A program made the translations under genes and the position numbers. A stretch of DNA of 64,000 nt from Lolium rigidum (Eukaryota > Streptophyta > Magnoliopsida > Poales > Poaceae). How positions within the stretch are numbered: position 1 is the first letter of the stretch; every line of letters begins with the position of its first letter. The stretch is taken from assembly GCF_022539505.1 (NCBI RefSeq), contig NC_061510.1:222850043-222914042 (forward strand), written 5' to 3'. Below, one piece after another: positions 8,307 to 19,518 of this stretch. The notes under the pieces are model-generated. The model was not told the origin of the DNA, did not search any database, and was given only the letters and a program-made list of their open reading frames with translations.

Positions 8307-10819
8307 TTTTTACTACAGTACTTTGTTTTATATTTGTGTCTTGGAAGTTGTTTACTACTGTAGCAACCTCTCCTTATCTTAGTTTTATGTTTTGTTGTGC
8401 CAAGTAAAGTCTTTGATAGAAAAGTAAGTACTAGATTTGGATTACTGCGCAGTTCCAGCATTTCTTTGCTGTCACGAATCTGGGTCTATCTCCCCGTAGG
8501 TAGCTCAGAAAATTACACCAATTTACGAGCATGATCCTCAGATATGTACGCAACTTTCATTCAATTTGAGCATTTTCGTTTGAGCAAGTCTGGTGGCCTA
8601 ATAAAATCCATCTTTACGGACTGTTCTGTTTTGACAGATTCTGTCTTTTATTTCGCATTGCCTCTTTTGCTATGTTGGATGAATTTCTTTGATCCATTAA
8701 TGTCCAGTAGCTTTATGCAATGTCCAGAAGTGTTAAGAATGATTGTGTCACCTCTGAACATGTGAATTTTTATTATGCACTAACCCTCTAATGAGTTGTT
8801 TCGAGTTTGGTGTGGAGGAAGTTTTCAAGGATCAAGAGAGGAGTATGATGCAATATGATCAAGGAGAGTGAAAGCTCTAAGCTTGGGGATGCCCCGGTGG
8901 TTCACCCCTGCATATATTAAGAAGACTCAAGCGTCTAAGCTTGGGGATGCCCAAGGCATCCCCTTCTTCATCGACAACATTATCAGAGTTCCTCCCCCGA
9001 AACTATATTTTTATTCGGCCACATCTTATGTACTTTGCTTGGAGCGTCGGTTTGTTTTTGTTTTTTGTTTTGTTTGAATAAAATGGATCCTAGCATTCAC
9101 TTTATGGGAGAGAGACACGCTCCGTTGTTGCATATGGACAAATATGTCCTTAGGCTCTACTCATAGTATTCATGGCGAAGTTTCTTCTTCGTTAAATTGT
9201 TATATGGTTGGAATTGGAAAATGCTACATGTAGTAAATTGCTAAAATGTCTTGGATAATTTGATACTTGGCAATTGTTGTGCTCATGTTTAAGCTCTTGC
9301 ATCATATACTTTGCACCCATTAATGAAGAAATACTTAGAGCTTGCTAATTTGGTTTGCATATTTGGTTTCTCTAGAGTCTAGATAACATCTAGTATTGAG
9401 TTTTGAACAACAAGGAAGACGGTATGGAGTCTTATAATGTTTACCATATGTCTTTTATGTGAGTTTTGCTGTACCGTTCATCCTTGTGTTTGTTTCAAAC
9501 AACCTTGCTAGCCTAAACCTTGTATCGAGAGGGAATACTTCTCATGCATCCAAAATACTTGAGCCAATCACTATGCCATTTGTGTCCACCATACCTACCT
9601 ACTACATGGTATTTATCCGCCATTCCAAAGTAAATTGCTTGAGTGCTACCTTTAAAATTCCATCATTCACCTTTGCAATATATAGCTCATGGGACAAATA
9701 GCTTAAAAACTATTGTAGTATTGAATATGTACTTATGCACTTTATCTCTTATTAAGTTGCTTGTTGAGCGATAACCATGTTTCGGGGACGCCATCAACTA
9801 TTCTTTGTTGGATATCATGTGAGTTGCTACGCATGTCCGTCTTGTCCGAAGCAAGAGAGATCTACCACCTTCATGGTTGGAGCATGCATATTGTTAGAGA
9901 AGAACTTTGGGCCGCTAACTAAAGCCATGATTCATGGTGGAAGTTTCAGTCTTGGACATATATCCTCAATCTCATATGAGAATAATAATTGTTGCCACAT
10001 GCTTATGCATTAAAGAGGAGTCCATTATCTCGTTGTCCATGTTGTCCCGGTATGGATGTCTAAGTTGAGAATAATCAAAAGCGAGAAATCCAAAATGCGA
10101 GCTTTCTCCTTAGACCTTTGTACAGGCGGCATGGAGGTACCCCATTGTGACACTTGGTCAAAACATGTGCATTGCAAAGATCCGGTAGTCCAAGTTAATT
10201 AGGACAAGGTGCGGGCACTATTAGCATACTATGCATGAGACTTGCAACTTGTAAGATATAACTTTCATAACTCATATGCTTTATTACTACCGTTGACAAA
10301 ATTGTTTCATGTTTTCAAAATAAAAGCTCTAGCACAAATATAGCAATCGATGCTTTCCTCTTTGAAGGACCATTCTCTTTACTTTTATGTTGAGTCAGTT
10401 CACCTATTTCTCTCCACCTCAAGAAGCAAACACTTGTGTGAACTGTGCATTGATTCCTACATATTCGCATATTGTACTTGTTATATTACTCTATGTTGAC
10501 TATTATCCATGAGATATACATGTTACAAGTTGAAAGCAACCGCTGAAACTTAATCTTCCTTTGTGTTGCTTCAATACCTTTACTTTGATTTATTGCTTTA
10601 TGAGTTAACTCTTATGCAAGACTTATTAATACTTGTCTTGAAGTACTATTCATGAAAAGTCTTTGCTATATGATTCACTTGTTTACTCATGTCATCACCA
10701 TTGTTTTGATCGCTGCATCCACTACATATGTTTACAAATAGTATGATCAAGGTTATGATGGCATATCACTTCAGAAATTATCTTTGTTATCGTTTTACTC
10801 GCTCGGGACGAGCGGAACT
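8307..10819 (+). other. Non-coding internal region of the Sabrina-like element
   Basis: 2.5 kb without a convincing frame; ORFs of 60-80 codons here do not recur intact in sister copies. It holds two polypurine-like motifs AAGCTTGGGGATGC (about 8879 and 8938). The second forms a perfect 9-bp stem, GGGGATGCC-CAA-GGCATCCCC (8943-8963). The region is recognisably related to 30960-33408 and, on the minus strand, to 35034-37105 and 59943-62340, so it is a long conserved non-coding part of the family. Confidence 0.75.
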
Positions 10820-10834
10820 AAGCTTGGGGATGCT
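10820..10834 (+). other. Polypurine tract of the Sabrina-like element
   Basis: AAGCTTGGGGATGCT directly precedes the 3' LTR. It is the third copy of the motif in this element; the other two are internal. Confidence 0.75.
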
Positions 10835-12448
10835 TGATACGTCTCCGACGTATCGATAATTTCTTATGTTCTATGCCATATTATTGATGATACCTACATG
10901 TTTTATGCACACTTTATGTCATATTCGTGCATTTTCCGGAACTAACCTATTAACAAGATGCCGAAGTGCCGATTCGTTGTTCTCGCTGTTTTTGGTTTCG
11001 AAATCCTAGTAACGAAATATTCTCGGAATTGGACGAAATCAAAGCCCGGGGGCCTATTTTCTCACGAAGCTTCCGAAGTCCGAAGGAGAGACGAAGAGGG
11101 GCCACGGAGGGGCCACACTATAGGGCGGCGCGGCCCCCCTTGGCCGCGCGGCCCCGTGGTGTGGGGCCCCCGTGCCGCCTCTTGACCTGCCCTTCCGCCT
11201 ATAAAAAGTCTCCGCGACGAAACCCCCGCACCGAGAGCCACGATACGGAAAACCTTCCGGAGACGCCGTCGCCGCCGATCCCATCTCGGGGATCCGAGAG
11301 ATCGCCTCCGGCACCCTGCCGGAGAGGGGAATCATCTCCCGGAGGACTCTACACCGCCATGGTCGCCTCCGGAGTGATGAGTGAGTAGTTCACCCCTGGA
11401 CTATGGGTCCATAGCAGTAGCTAGATGGTTGTCTTCTCCTCATTGTGCTTCATTGTTGGATCTTGTGAGCTGCCTAACATGATCAAGATCATCTATCCGT
11501 AATTCTATATGTTGTGTTTGTCGGGATCCGATGGATAGAGAATACTATGTCATGTTAATTATCAAGTTATTACATATGTGTTGTTTATGATCTTGCATGC
11601 TCTCCGTTTCTAGTAGAGGCTCTGGCCAAGTTTTTACTTTTAACTCCAAGAGGGAGTATTTATGCTCGATAGTGGGTTCATGTCTCCGTGAATCTGGGGG
11701 AGTGACAGCAACCCCTAAGGTTATGGATGTGCTGTTGCCACTAGGGATAAAACATTGATGCTATGTCCGAGGATGTAGTTATTGATTACATTACGCGCAA
11801 TACTTAATGCAATTGTCTGTTGTTAGCAACTTAATACTGGAGGGGGTTCGGACGATAACCTCGAAGGTGGACTTTTTAGGCATAGATGCAGTTGGATGGC
11901 GGTCTATGTACTTTGTCGTAATGCCCAATTAAATCTCACTATACTTATCATGTCATGTATGTGCATTGTTATGCCCTCTCTATTTGTCAATTGCCCGACC
12001 GTAATTTGTTCACCCAACATGCTTTTATCTTATGGGAGAGACACCTCTAGTGAACTCGTGGACCCCGGTCCATTCTTTAATACCGAAATACAAATCTGCT
12101 CGCAATACTTGTTTTACTATTTTCTCTCGCAAACAATCATCTTCCACACAATACGGTTAATTCTTTGTTACAAGCAAGCCGGTGAGATTGACAACCTCAC
12201 CGTTTCGTTGGGGCAAAGTACTTTGGTTGTGTTGTGCAGGTTCCACGTTGGCGCCGGAATCTCCGGTGTTGCGCCGCACTACATCCCGCCGCCATCAACC
12301 TTCAACGTGCTTCTTGACTCCTACTGGTTCGATTAAACCTTGGTTTCTTACTGAGGGAAACTTGCCGCTGTGCGCATCACACCTTCCTCTTGGGGTTCCC
12401 AACGGACGCGTGTCGAACGAAAAGACAATACGTCAACCACGCGCATCA
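10835..12448 (+). repeat. 3' LTR of the Sabrina-like element
   Basis: 1614 bp, the same length as the 5' LTR. Scattered substitutions, plus a set of one-base differences of the CTG/CTCG type, separate the two copies. The TATA-like CTATAAAAAG is kept near 11199. Confidence 0.92.
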
Positions 12449-12453
12449 CCTCT

Positions 12454-13751
12454 CATTCTTGGACAATAAAATTTCCGAATACAGTGGTAACCCCTCTTGC
12501 CCGCCCTACTTCTGATCACCTCCCTTGTGTTGTTTCCATTGGCACTAGCATCTCAAAGGCACAAGTATTCCGCTTTGAGAACCATTGGATCCGGATGCCA
12601 GTTTTTTAGATGTTGTCCAAACTGTCTGGGATATCAATGTTCCTAGAGATAGTGCAAATGTCTCTCAGGAAAACTCAACGCAAAGCTCTCCGAAATTGGA
12701 GTACAAGTATCTCTGTCCTTAACCGTCTGGTGGAAAATTGCAATAGTATCATCCTACGTCTTGATGAATTTGAAGAGCTGAGACCCTTACACATCACAGA
12801 ATGGAATTTTAGAAACATTGTTAAAGCCCGTTTGGAGCATCTGCTCTTATGTAAGCAAGATTATTGGCGCAAAAGATGCACAGCCCGCTGGGCAAAGTTG
12901 GGAGATGAAAACACCTCTTTCTTCCGCTCTATGGCAACAATTAGGTATCGCCGAAATGCTATCTCCACTCTTACACACGATGATGGTTCAGAGGCAGTAG
13001 AGCATCATGAGAAGGCGGGCATTCTTTGGAGCTCTTTTAGGGACCGGCTGGGCATCTCTATCCCTATTGATGACTCGTTTGATTTTTCTCATTACCTGAC
13101 TCCCTGCAATGATCTTGAGGATCTCTCTGCTCCTCTGACCAATGATGAGACTGATCAAATTGTGGTGCACCTTCCTACCGACAAGGCACCAGGCCCGGAC
13201 GGGTTTACTGGCATGTTTATTAAAATATGCTAGCCCATAATTAAATATGATTTTTATAAACTTTGCCATGATTTCTGGGATGGCAATGTAAATCTCCAGA
13301 GCATCAATGATTCGTTTATCACTCTTGTGCCCAAAGTTCATGCTCCCAGAAGTGCAAATGATTATCGCCCAATCTCTCTGCTCAATTCTTGACTCAAATT
13401 ATTGACTAAAATCCTGGCCAATAGGTTGCAAAACAAAATCCTCAAGATGATACACACTAATCAGTATGGGTTTTTGAAAAGCCGGAGTATCCAGGATTGT
13501 CTCGGCTGGGCATATGAGTATATTCATCAAACAAAACAATCTGGCACTCCTTCCATCATCCTGAAACTGGATTTCGCCAAGGCCTTCGATACCATGGAGC
13601 ACAAGGCCATATTAAAAATTCTCGCCTGTAAGGGTCTTGATGACCACTGGATTGCCATGGTGGATGCTATTCTAGCAACTGGAACCTCTTCAATCCTTCT
13701 GAATGGTGTACCAGGCAAGAAATTCCCTGCAAGCGTGGTGTTCGTCAAGGT
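12454..13751 (+). pseudogene. LINE ORF2, end of endonuclease and N-terminal half of reverse transcriptase
   Basis: Resumes with HSWTIKFPNTVVTPL and the SDHLPCVV endonuclease end, then a linker (AKLGDENTSFFRSMA), LPTDKAPGPDGFTG, the RPISLLN block, ILANRLQ, NQYGFLKSRSIQD and the LDFAKAFD motif holding the first catalytic Asp. It ends in GVRQGDP at the Tat insertion, after a one-base frameshift near 13725. Frameshifts also occur near 12600-12650. Stops: TAG at 13231-13233, where other plant LINEs have a Trp (C-W-P-I-I), and TGA near 13390. The copy is dead. Confidence 0.88.
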
Positions 13752-13756
13752 GATCC
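13752..13756 (+). repeat. Target-site duplication GATCC of the first Tat element
   Basis: GATCC here and at 17929-17933 brackets a unit running TGTTGGGG to GACGACA. Removing the unit and one copy restores RQGDP-FSPLLF in the LINE reverse transcriptase. Confidence 0.9.
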
Positions 13757-13842
13757 TGTTGGGGGGATGACCCCCGGTATGCCAAAGGCATGCCAAACCG
13801 GATGGTTTGAGCCATCAAGATACCGGTTTAATATTCGTACCG
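13757..13842 (+). repeat. 5' LTR start of the first Tat element
   Basis: Identical by eye to the beginning of the 3' LTR at 17208-17293, up to the gap. Confidence 0.92.
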
Positions 13843-13942
13843 NNNNNNNNNNNNNNNNNNNNNNNNNNNNNNNNNNNNNNNNNNNNNNNNNNNNNNNNNN
13901 NNNNNNNNNNNNNNNNNNNNNNNNNNNNNNNNNNNNNNNNNN
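13843..13942. other. Assembly gap (100 N)
   Basis: Placeholder of unknown true size inside the first Tat element. ORFs crossing it are meaningless. Confidence 0.99.
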
Positions 13943-16257
13943 GCCTTCTCGCTGAGGGCGCCAGCGGCGCGGGAGACGTGCAGCGTCAAGGACTGCGACG
14001 CAGCCGGCGTGCTGCCTTCCACGGCCTTCCCGCGGGACTCCCCTGGTTTGAGAAATTGGATGATCTTGGGGTTGGCCGGGGGCGGTTTGGGCTTGGACAC
14101 AGGAGATCCTTCCCTTGGCGGCGGTGTTGGAGCTGACCCGGAAGGCTCGAGCATAGGAGCTTTCGGGGGTGGTGCTGAGGAAGCCGGCGCGGAAGCTTCC
14201 GGCACGGCCTTGGAGGGGGAAGAGCGTAAACTCTTCTTCTTCTTCTTCTTTTCCTTTTGGACGGAAGGAACCAAAGGTTCCGACCGCCCGGCTGCTTCTT
14301 CTTCGGCGCCGATGTTGCTGGCGCCGGTATCTAGGGTCTCTGGAGGAGAGGTAAGATCCTCCTCCGCGCGGTGATCAGGAGATTTAGGGGCCGCGCGCCC
14401 CGAACTTGTAGTGCCCCCCCGGAGGGGAGGCAGAGATGTTCCCGGCACCAGGTGGTGTCGGGCTTGAACGAGGAGGAGGGGTTGAGGTTCCAGCGGAGCC
14501 GGCAGAGCCCTCAGTCCTAGGCCCAAGCTTGAGCGCAGGGCTGAAAAAGAGAAAGAGAGAGAATTGGAAAAAACAGTTGAAAGAACTTAGCAAACGCAAG
14601 ATGAGCAAAGGAACAGGTCTTACCCGGAGGAAGTGGGCATCTGTTTGCCCTTGTAACGCCTTGTGCCTACTTGCTTTCCCCCAACGACTTCCATCCGGAG
14701 GCGTTTGGCAGGAGGAGCATGGCTGGAGCCGGCGTCCGAAGCCGGAGCTTTGTTCTTCTGACCTTGGGCCATGAGTTTGTCCACAAACTCATTGCCGGCC
14801 TCGGCCTCCAGCGGGGCCACGTGCTCGTGAATCTGCGGATTGGTATCGGTTGAGGAGGGATCTACAGAGGATCAAGAACGGTAAAATATGAGAGATCAAA
14901 CAGAGAAGCTACCTCAAACATAGTCAGGTCGTCGGATGAACCAGCGGGCTCCGGCGGGGACCTGCCAAGGCGCGAGGCTGCGGTCTTGCCCATCTTCAGA
15001 TCCTTCCAAGAAATAACGGGATCGGGGTCGAACTTGTCCAAACCTCGCTTCCGGACAGGGCCTCGTCGGTCAGACACGATGCCGGGGAAACGGTCCTTGG
15101 CCTGAAAGAACAAGAAAGATAAAAAAGGAGGTTAGCGACAATGTAAAAGTTACCGGTAGGCCGACCCGAGTTGTGTAATTTCTTACTTCTTGGGTCGGGG
15201 GGTTAGTGGAACTAAGAGGCCGAAGTCCCCATTCCCAATCCTCCGGCATGGCGGTCTGACAGATCTGGCCGGCCTTGAGGACAACGTCCTTCTTGCTAAG
15301 AGGAATTCCGGTGATCTTTGTAGGATCACCGGGACCATACATCTCGCTCATCTTGTGCATGCGGCGCTTGAGCGGAAGCACCCGGCGCGAAATAAAGGCG
15401 CGGATGATATCATCAGAGCAGATGTTGGTGTCCTTCATCAGTTGTTTCATAAAGCGTATAATCCGGTTGGTCTCAATATGAGAGTCCTTCGGATTGTAGC
15501 TCCAGTTGGCCCTCGAGGGCGGCGCCGGATTGAAAGGCGGCAGGTTGATAAGGTCCGCGGCACCCTCGTTCTTCACGTAGAAGAAGGTCCCTTGCCATAG
15601 CCGGCATGACTCGAGACCGGAGAATTTGAAGAAAGGGCTCCCTTGACGGGAGCCAATGATGCAAGACCCGCATTGAACGGGGGGTTTGGGTTTGGGAATG
15701 TCCTTGCCCTGAACGGAGTTGATCCGAAGAGCAAAGAAGCGGGCAAACGTCTCACGAGTGGGACGAATGCCGATATAAGCCTCCATGAAGGTGGCATAAC
15801 AAGAGAGATAAAAAATGGCGTTGCCAGGGAGATGGTGAGGTTGAAGTTGATAAAAATCAAGGAAGCGCCGGAAGAAATCGGACGCAGGAAGGCCGAAGCC
15901 GCGCTCAAAGTGAGCAAGAAAAACAACTCGTTCACCGGGTTCAGGCACCGGTTTGGTTTCGTCGCGAGGAAGCCGGCAGGTCACTCCTTCCGGAATCCTC
16001 CTGGACCGGTATAGCCGATCAATCTCGAACTTAGTAACGTTGGAGCCCATCCAGGCCCCACGGGTGATACCGGAGGAATCCATACCGGAACCCTCGCTAG
16101 AACTACCGGATGCACGATTGCTACCGGAGGCACGATTGCTACCGGACTCAGCGTCCATCCGGGCAAGATCGGAGGTGAGCCCGTCGGAAGATCTGCTACG
16201 CCGGCTAGCAGAGGAAGAAGCAGAAGAAGAAGCAGAGGAGGATTCCGTACTAGACAT
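13943..16257 (-). CDS. Antisense spliced gene of the first Tat element (5' exons; truncated by the gap)
   Basis: Runs opposite to the element. ATG at 16257 begins MSSTESSSASSSASSS. Exon 1 holds a Ser-rich leader, then FEIDRLYRSRRIPEGVTC, FLDFYQLQPHHLPGNA and FMEAYIGIRPTRETF, like the 'putative gypsy-type transposon' domain (Transposase_28 type) common in grass annotations. Splice sites by eye: donor GAA|GTAAG near 15187, acceptor TTCTTTCAG at 15102; donor GAG|GTAGC near 14914, acceptor CCTCTGTAG near 14863; donor CCGG|GTAAG near 14624, acceptor TTTTTCAG near 14544. Later exons are Pro/Ser/Lys-rich (poly-Lys near 14240) and run into the gap. Exon 1 is open from ATG to donor. Role unknown; despite the domain name there is no evidence of transposase activity. 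Confidence 0.7.
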
Positions 16258-16720
16258 GGAGTTTGGCGAAGAGAAACAAGAATCCCACGATATACCCCCG
16301 CGTGAAGATCTACGAGAGAGAGAAAAAGCAAGAAAAAGAGGAAGTAAATATACTACCGAGTCGAGATCTAGAAAGCAAGCAAAAGAGGAGTAAATCCAGA
16401 TTAAGCCTAACCTGAGGCGGCGGAGTAGTTGAGGAAGAGGTTCGCCGGAGGAGCGACGAGTCGAAGGCCGGCGAGGTAGTCCGTCGGCGGCGAGGTGAGA
16501 AGAAGCTCGAAGAGGCACCAATGCAGCGACAGGGGCGTAAGCGCTGCAGAAGTTCTTTGCGCGATGAAGTCCGGCGACGTCCGGCGAAGCAGTATCGAAG
16601 GTTCGCTGGGCGACGGGGCTCCGGCAGCGAAGCGGAGCGGCGGAGGCGCAGAGAACGAGAAGTACTTGTGCGCGAGGAACTGGAGAATGCGAGGAAAGGA
16701 AGAAGGAGAAGCGGTTCCCC

Positions 16721-16730
16721 CTTATAAAGG
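16721..16730 (-). promoter_or_regulatory. TATA box candidate for the antisense gene
   Basis: On the minus strand CCTTTATAAG lies about 465 bp upstream of the antisense ATG. It is the best TATA match in this stretch, and the second Tat element has a similar one. Confidence 0.5.
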
Positions 16731-17207
16731 AAGAGGGAGAGGTGGGCTGAAAACCGCTGGGCCGCGGCGGTTCGCCTCGCGGCCCGCGGCGGTTCGCGCC
16801 ACGGGCCGCCACGTGGCCAAGAGGTACACGCGAAAAAAGGGGAGGCCACACGGAGGCGCACACAGGATCCAAAACGGCTAGTGGGATCCGCAGCGGTGCA
16901 TTAAACGGACGCGCGGGAGTCGAAGCGAAGTGACCCCTGACACTGGCATGTCAGTTACAGTGCGCATGTCACTGACAGACGCGGGGCCCGAGATATTCTC
17001 GACGTCGCCGAGGAAGTGTTTAATGACTAAGATGCCGGAGGATAAGACACCGGATAATGCCTTAAGGAGAAGAGATAGCGATGATCTGGGCAAAGATGCC
17101 GGATCCAAGCCTGAGGCCGGATAGATTAAACCGGTATCCTAAAAAGAAAGAACCTGGCATGGTCTGTTGGATAGGATCCGCCAGACTATACCAGCTTCGG
17201 GGACTAA
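16731..17207 (+). other. Non-coding 3' internal region and PPT of the first Tat element
   Basis: GC-rich stretch with no credible frame. It ends in the purine-rich AGCTTCGGGGACTAA (17193-17207) against the 3' LTR, the likely polypurine tract. Confidence 0.6.
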
Positions 17208-17928
17208 TGTTGGGGGGATGACCCCCGGTATGCCAAAGGCATGCCAAACCGGATGGTTTGAGCCATCAAGATACCGGTTTAATATTCGTACCGGAACTTA
17301 AAGATAAGAACTTAGCTAAGTGAAGCTAAGCCGGTATCCCCAAGAGGGGTATACCGGAACCAGGTAAGAAGATACCGGGCCACCGGAAGAACGAGCAGGT
17401 CGGCAGAACTGGTCAAAGATTCTCTCCAGAGCTAGAAGACAAAGATGAGCTAAGCAAAGTAACTTTAGACGAAGGGCTGACGATAAAGAGAAGGATGACG
17501 GTCAAAGAAGCCGGAGGACGTCAGCATCCCTGATTAAAGAGGACTCCGGTGTCTTCTATGATTAAAGTAGCTTTGTAAAGTAGTTTGTCTAGTCAAAGAT
17601 GCCATTAGGGTTTCTTGCCCTGTAAGCCACCTCTCCCCTATATAAGGAGAGGGGGTTGCCCCTCTTACGGGCAGACGCACGAAGAGAGCTAGGTCTAGAA
17701 GAACTTGTACTGAGAAACTTGTAACCTGTTGAGATCTATAGAGAAGATGATCTAGAGCGAGTTCTTCCTTATGTCTTTCTTCTTCAACCTCTAGCCTTGG
17801 CTAAGTTCTTGAGGAAACCATCCGGAAGTTCGTCCCATCTAATCACAAACCCTCCCCCGAATCCTCTTGCGTCCATTCGGCCCCAACTTAAGCCATCCTA
17901 TGGCATCTGTCTGTTCACCACGACGACA
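17208..17928 (+). repeat. 3' LTR of the first Tat element
   Basis: 721 bp, TGTTGGGG to GACGACA, with TATA box CTATATAAGG at 17638-17647 and GATCC at its outer edge. An ORF starting at 17797 joins the LTR tail to LINE coding; only its LINE part is real. Confidence 0.9.
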
Positions 17929-17933
17929 GATCC

Positions 17934-19513
17934 ATTCTCACCGCTCTTATTTGTCGGTGCGGCCGACCTCTTGCAGTCCATGGTAAATATTTTATTCAGA
18001 GAAGGAAATTTTAAAGCTCCACTCCCTATCCCTGACACGGACTTCCCGATTGTTCAGTACGCTGATGACACCTTATTGATCATGCAAGCATGTCCCCTTC
18101 AATTGTTGGCACTCAAGGAACTGCTGCATGTTTTCTCTACTGCTACCGGTTTGCATGTAAATTACAGCAAGTCCAGTATGATGTCGATCAATATTGATGA
18201 CCCAACCCTTTCCCATCTCGTTGCAACTTTTGGGTGCGTCACTAGCACACTCCCTTTTACTTATCTTTGGCTTCCCCTTGGTACTACGCGCCCCACGGTC
18301 TAGGACTTGTCTCCGATCATTAGTCAAGTGGAACGTCGACTAAATGCTAGCGCTCGTTTCTTGGGATATGGTGGACGTTTGGAATTTATAAACTCAGTGA
18401 TCTCGTCTTTGCCTAATCATTATCTTTGTTCAATCAAAGTTCACAAATCGATCATTAAAATCTTTGATCGTGCTCGTCGACATTGTCTGTGGGCAAAAAA
18501 GGATGATGATGCAATGACTTGTCACTCTCTTGTTGCCTGACCTGCTGTTTTTCGCCCTAAGAAGTCTGGAGGTTTAGGGACTACAAATATTGAGCTTCAG
18601 AATAAAGCCCTTCTACACAAGCTGCTGCACAAATTTTTCTGTAAAGAAGACACACCCTGGGTCAAGTTGGTCTAGTCTCTATATGGTCAGGGTGCTCCCC
18701 ATGCCTAAAGTACCCGCGGCTCCTTTTGGTGGAGGGATATCTTCATCTTTATAGGCGATTACAGAAGCATCATGTATGCTCACATTGGTAATGGAGAAAC
18801 AGTGTTGTTTTGCAAAGACTTCTGGAAAAATGGTGTTGCTTTGTGCGACCGATTCCCTCGTTTATTTTCCTTTAGTCTGAACTCTGATTACACTATAGCT
18901 GAGCTTGCTCTTTCACCTGACTTGGGATCATGTTTTGCCCTTCCACTCTCAGTTGAAGCTCATATTGAACTCGGCCAGGAACAACAGCTGCTAGCCTAGG
19001 TGGACATTTCGGAAAATTCTGTGGACACGAGATCCTTCGCCTGGGGTACAGATCAGTATACCTCAGCTAAGTTCTATCATTTCCTTTTCGCAGCGGTGCC
19101 CACTGATATGGCAATTCGGGCCATCTGGAAATCCAAATCATTGCCTAAACTCAAAGTCTTCATCTGGCTCCTTTTTCGGGATAGACTGAATACATACGAT
19201 GTCATGTTACGGCGGCATTGGCACTTGGACTCAGGCTCAGCGTGTGTGCTTTGTGATACCTCAAGTTTAGAGTCCAGGGACCATCTGTTCTTTGATTGCA
19301 CTTATGCTAAGGATTACTGGGATACTTGCCAGGTGGTTTGGGACACTAGCATGCCGATCTCTGATCGTTTCATCTCTGCCCGCGCTAGCTTTGCTGGTCC
19401 TTGCTTCAAGGAGTTATTTTCTTGTGTCACTTGGAACATTTGGAAGGAAAGGAACAAGTTCATCTTCAAGCACAGGCCCCCTTCCCTTGCTCGCTGGAAA
19501 GTCAGGACTCAAA
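17934..19513 (+). pseudogene. LINE ORF2, C-terminal RT and zinc-binding region
   Basis: Resumes FSPLLFVGAADLLQSM and contains the active-site box QYADDTLL (18055-18078), then GLHVNYSKSS and the thumb region (SQVERRLNASARFLGYGG, FINSVISSLPNHYL). The C-terminal part (FVWL-like KVFIWLLFRDRLNTYDVM, CVLCDTSSLESRDHLFFDC) matches the zf-RVT domain of plant LINEs, with Cys/His residues kept. In-frame stops at 18301, 18538, 18674, 18706 and 18998 kill it; at least two of them sit where plant LINEs keep Trp. The break at 19513 is the solo LTR. Confidence 0.88.
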
Positions 19514-19518
19514 GTGAT

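Larger units (their letters stand above)
5741..12448 (+). mobile_element. Complete non-autonomous Sabrina-like (Athila-lineage) LTR retrotransposon
   Basis: 6708 bp bounded by the target-site duplication CCTCT (5736-5740 and 12449-12453). Two LTRs of equal length (5741-7354 and 10835-12448, 1614 bp each) begin TGATACGTC and end GCGCATCA. Inside are a tRNA-Asp primer site, one ORF of 214 codons (7599-8243), about 2.6 kb of non-coding sequence and a polypurine tract. There is no protease, RT, RNase H or integrase, so movement must have depended on another element's enzymes. It interrupts the LINE endonuclease between FFTS and HSWT. The Sabrina/WHAM name is from memory. Confidence 0.93.
13757..17928 (+). 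mobile_element. Tat-lineage Ty3 LTR retrotransposon, mostly hidden by an assembly gap
   Basis: Starts TGTTGGGGGGATGACC (13757) and ends GACGACA (17928), with duplicated GATCC. The first 86 bp of the 5' LTR are visible before the N run. After the gap the sequence is already deep in the antisense gene, so the rest of the 5' LTR, PBS, gag and pol are not in the assembly. The 3' LTR is 721 bp. A full Tat element is usually well over 10 kb, so the 100-N gap probably stands for many kilobases, unless the copy itself is deleted. Confidence 0.88.

Noticed and set aside
13767..14136. ORFs running across the N gap
   Set aside because: Translation through N is meaningless.
15481..16861. Long ORFs on the plus strand and in alternate minus frames over the Tat antisense exon
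   Set aside because: They are shadows of the GC-rich exon 1. Only the frame starting 16257 matches the Transposase_28-type domain and the splice sites.
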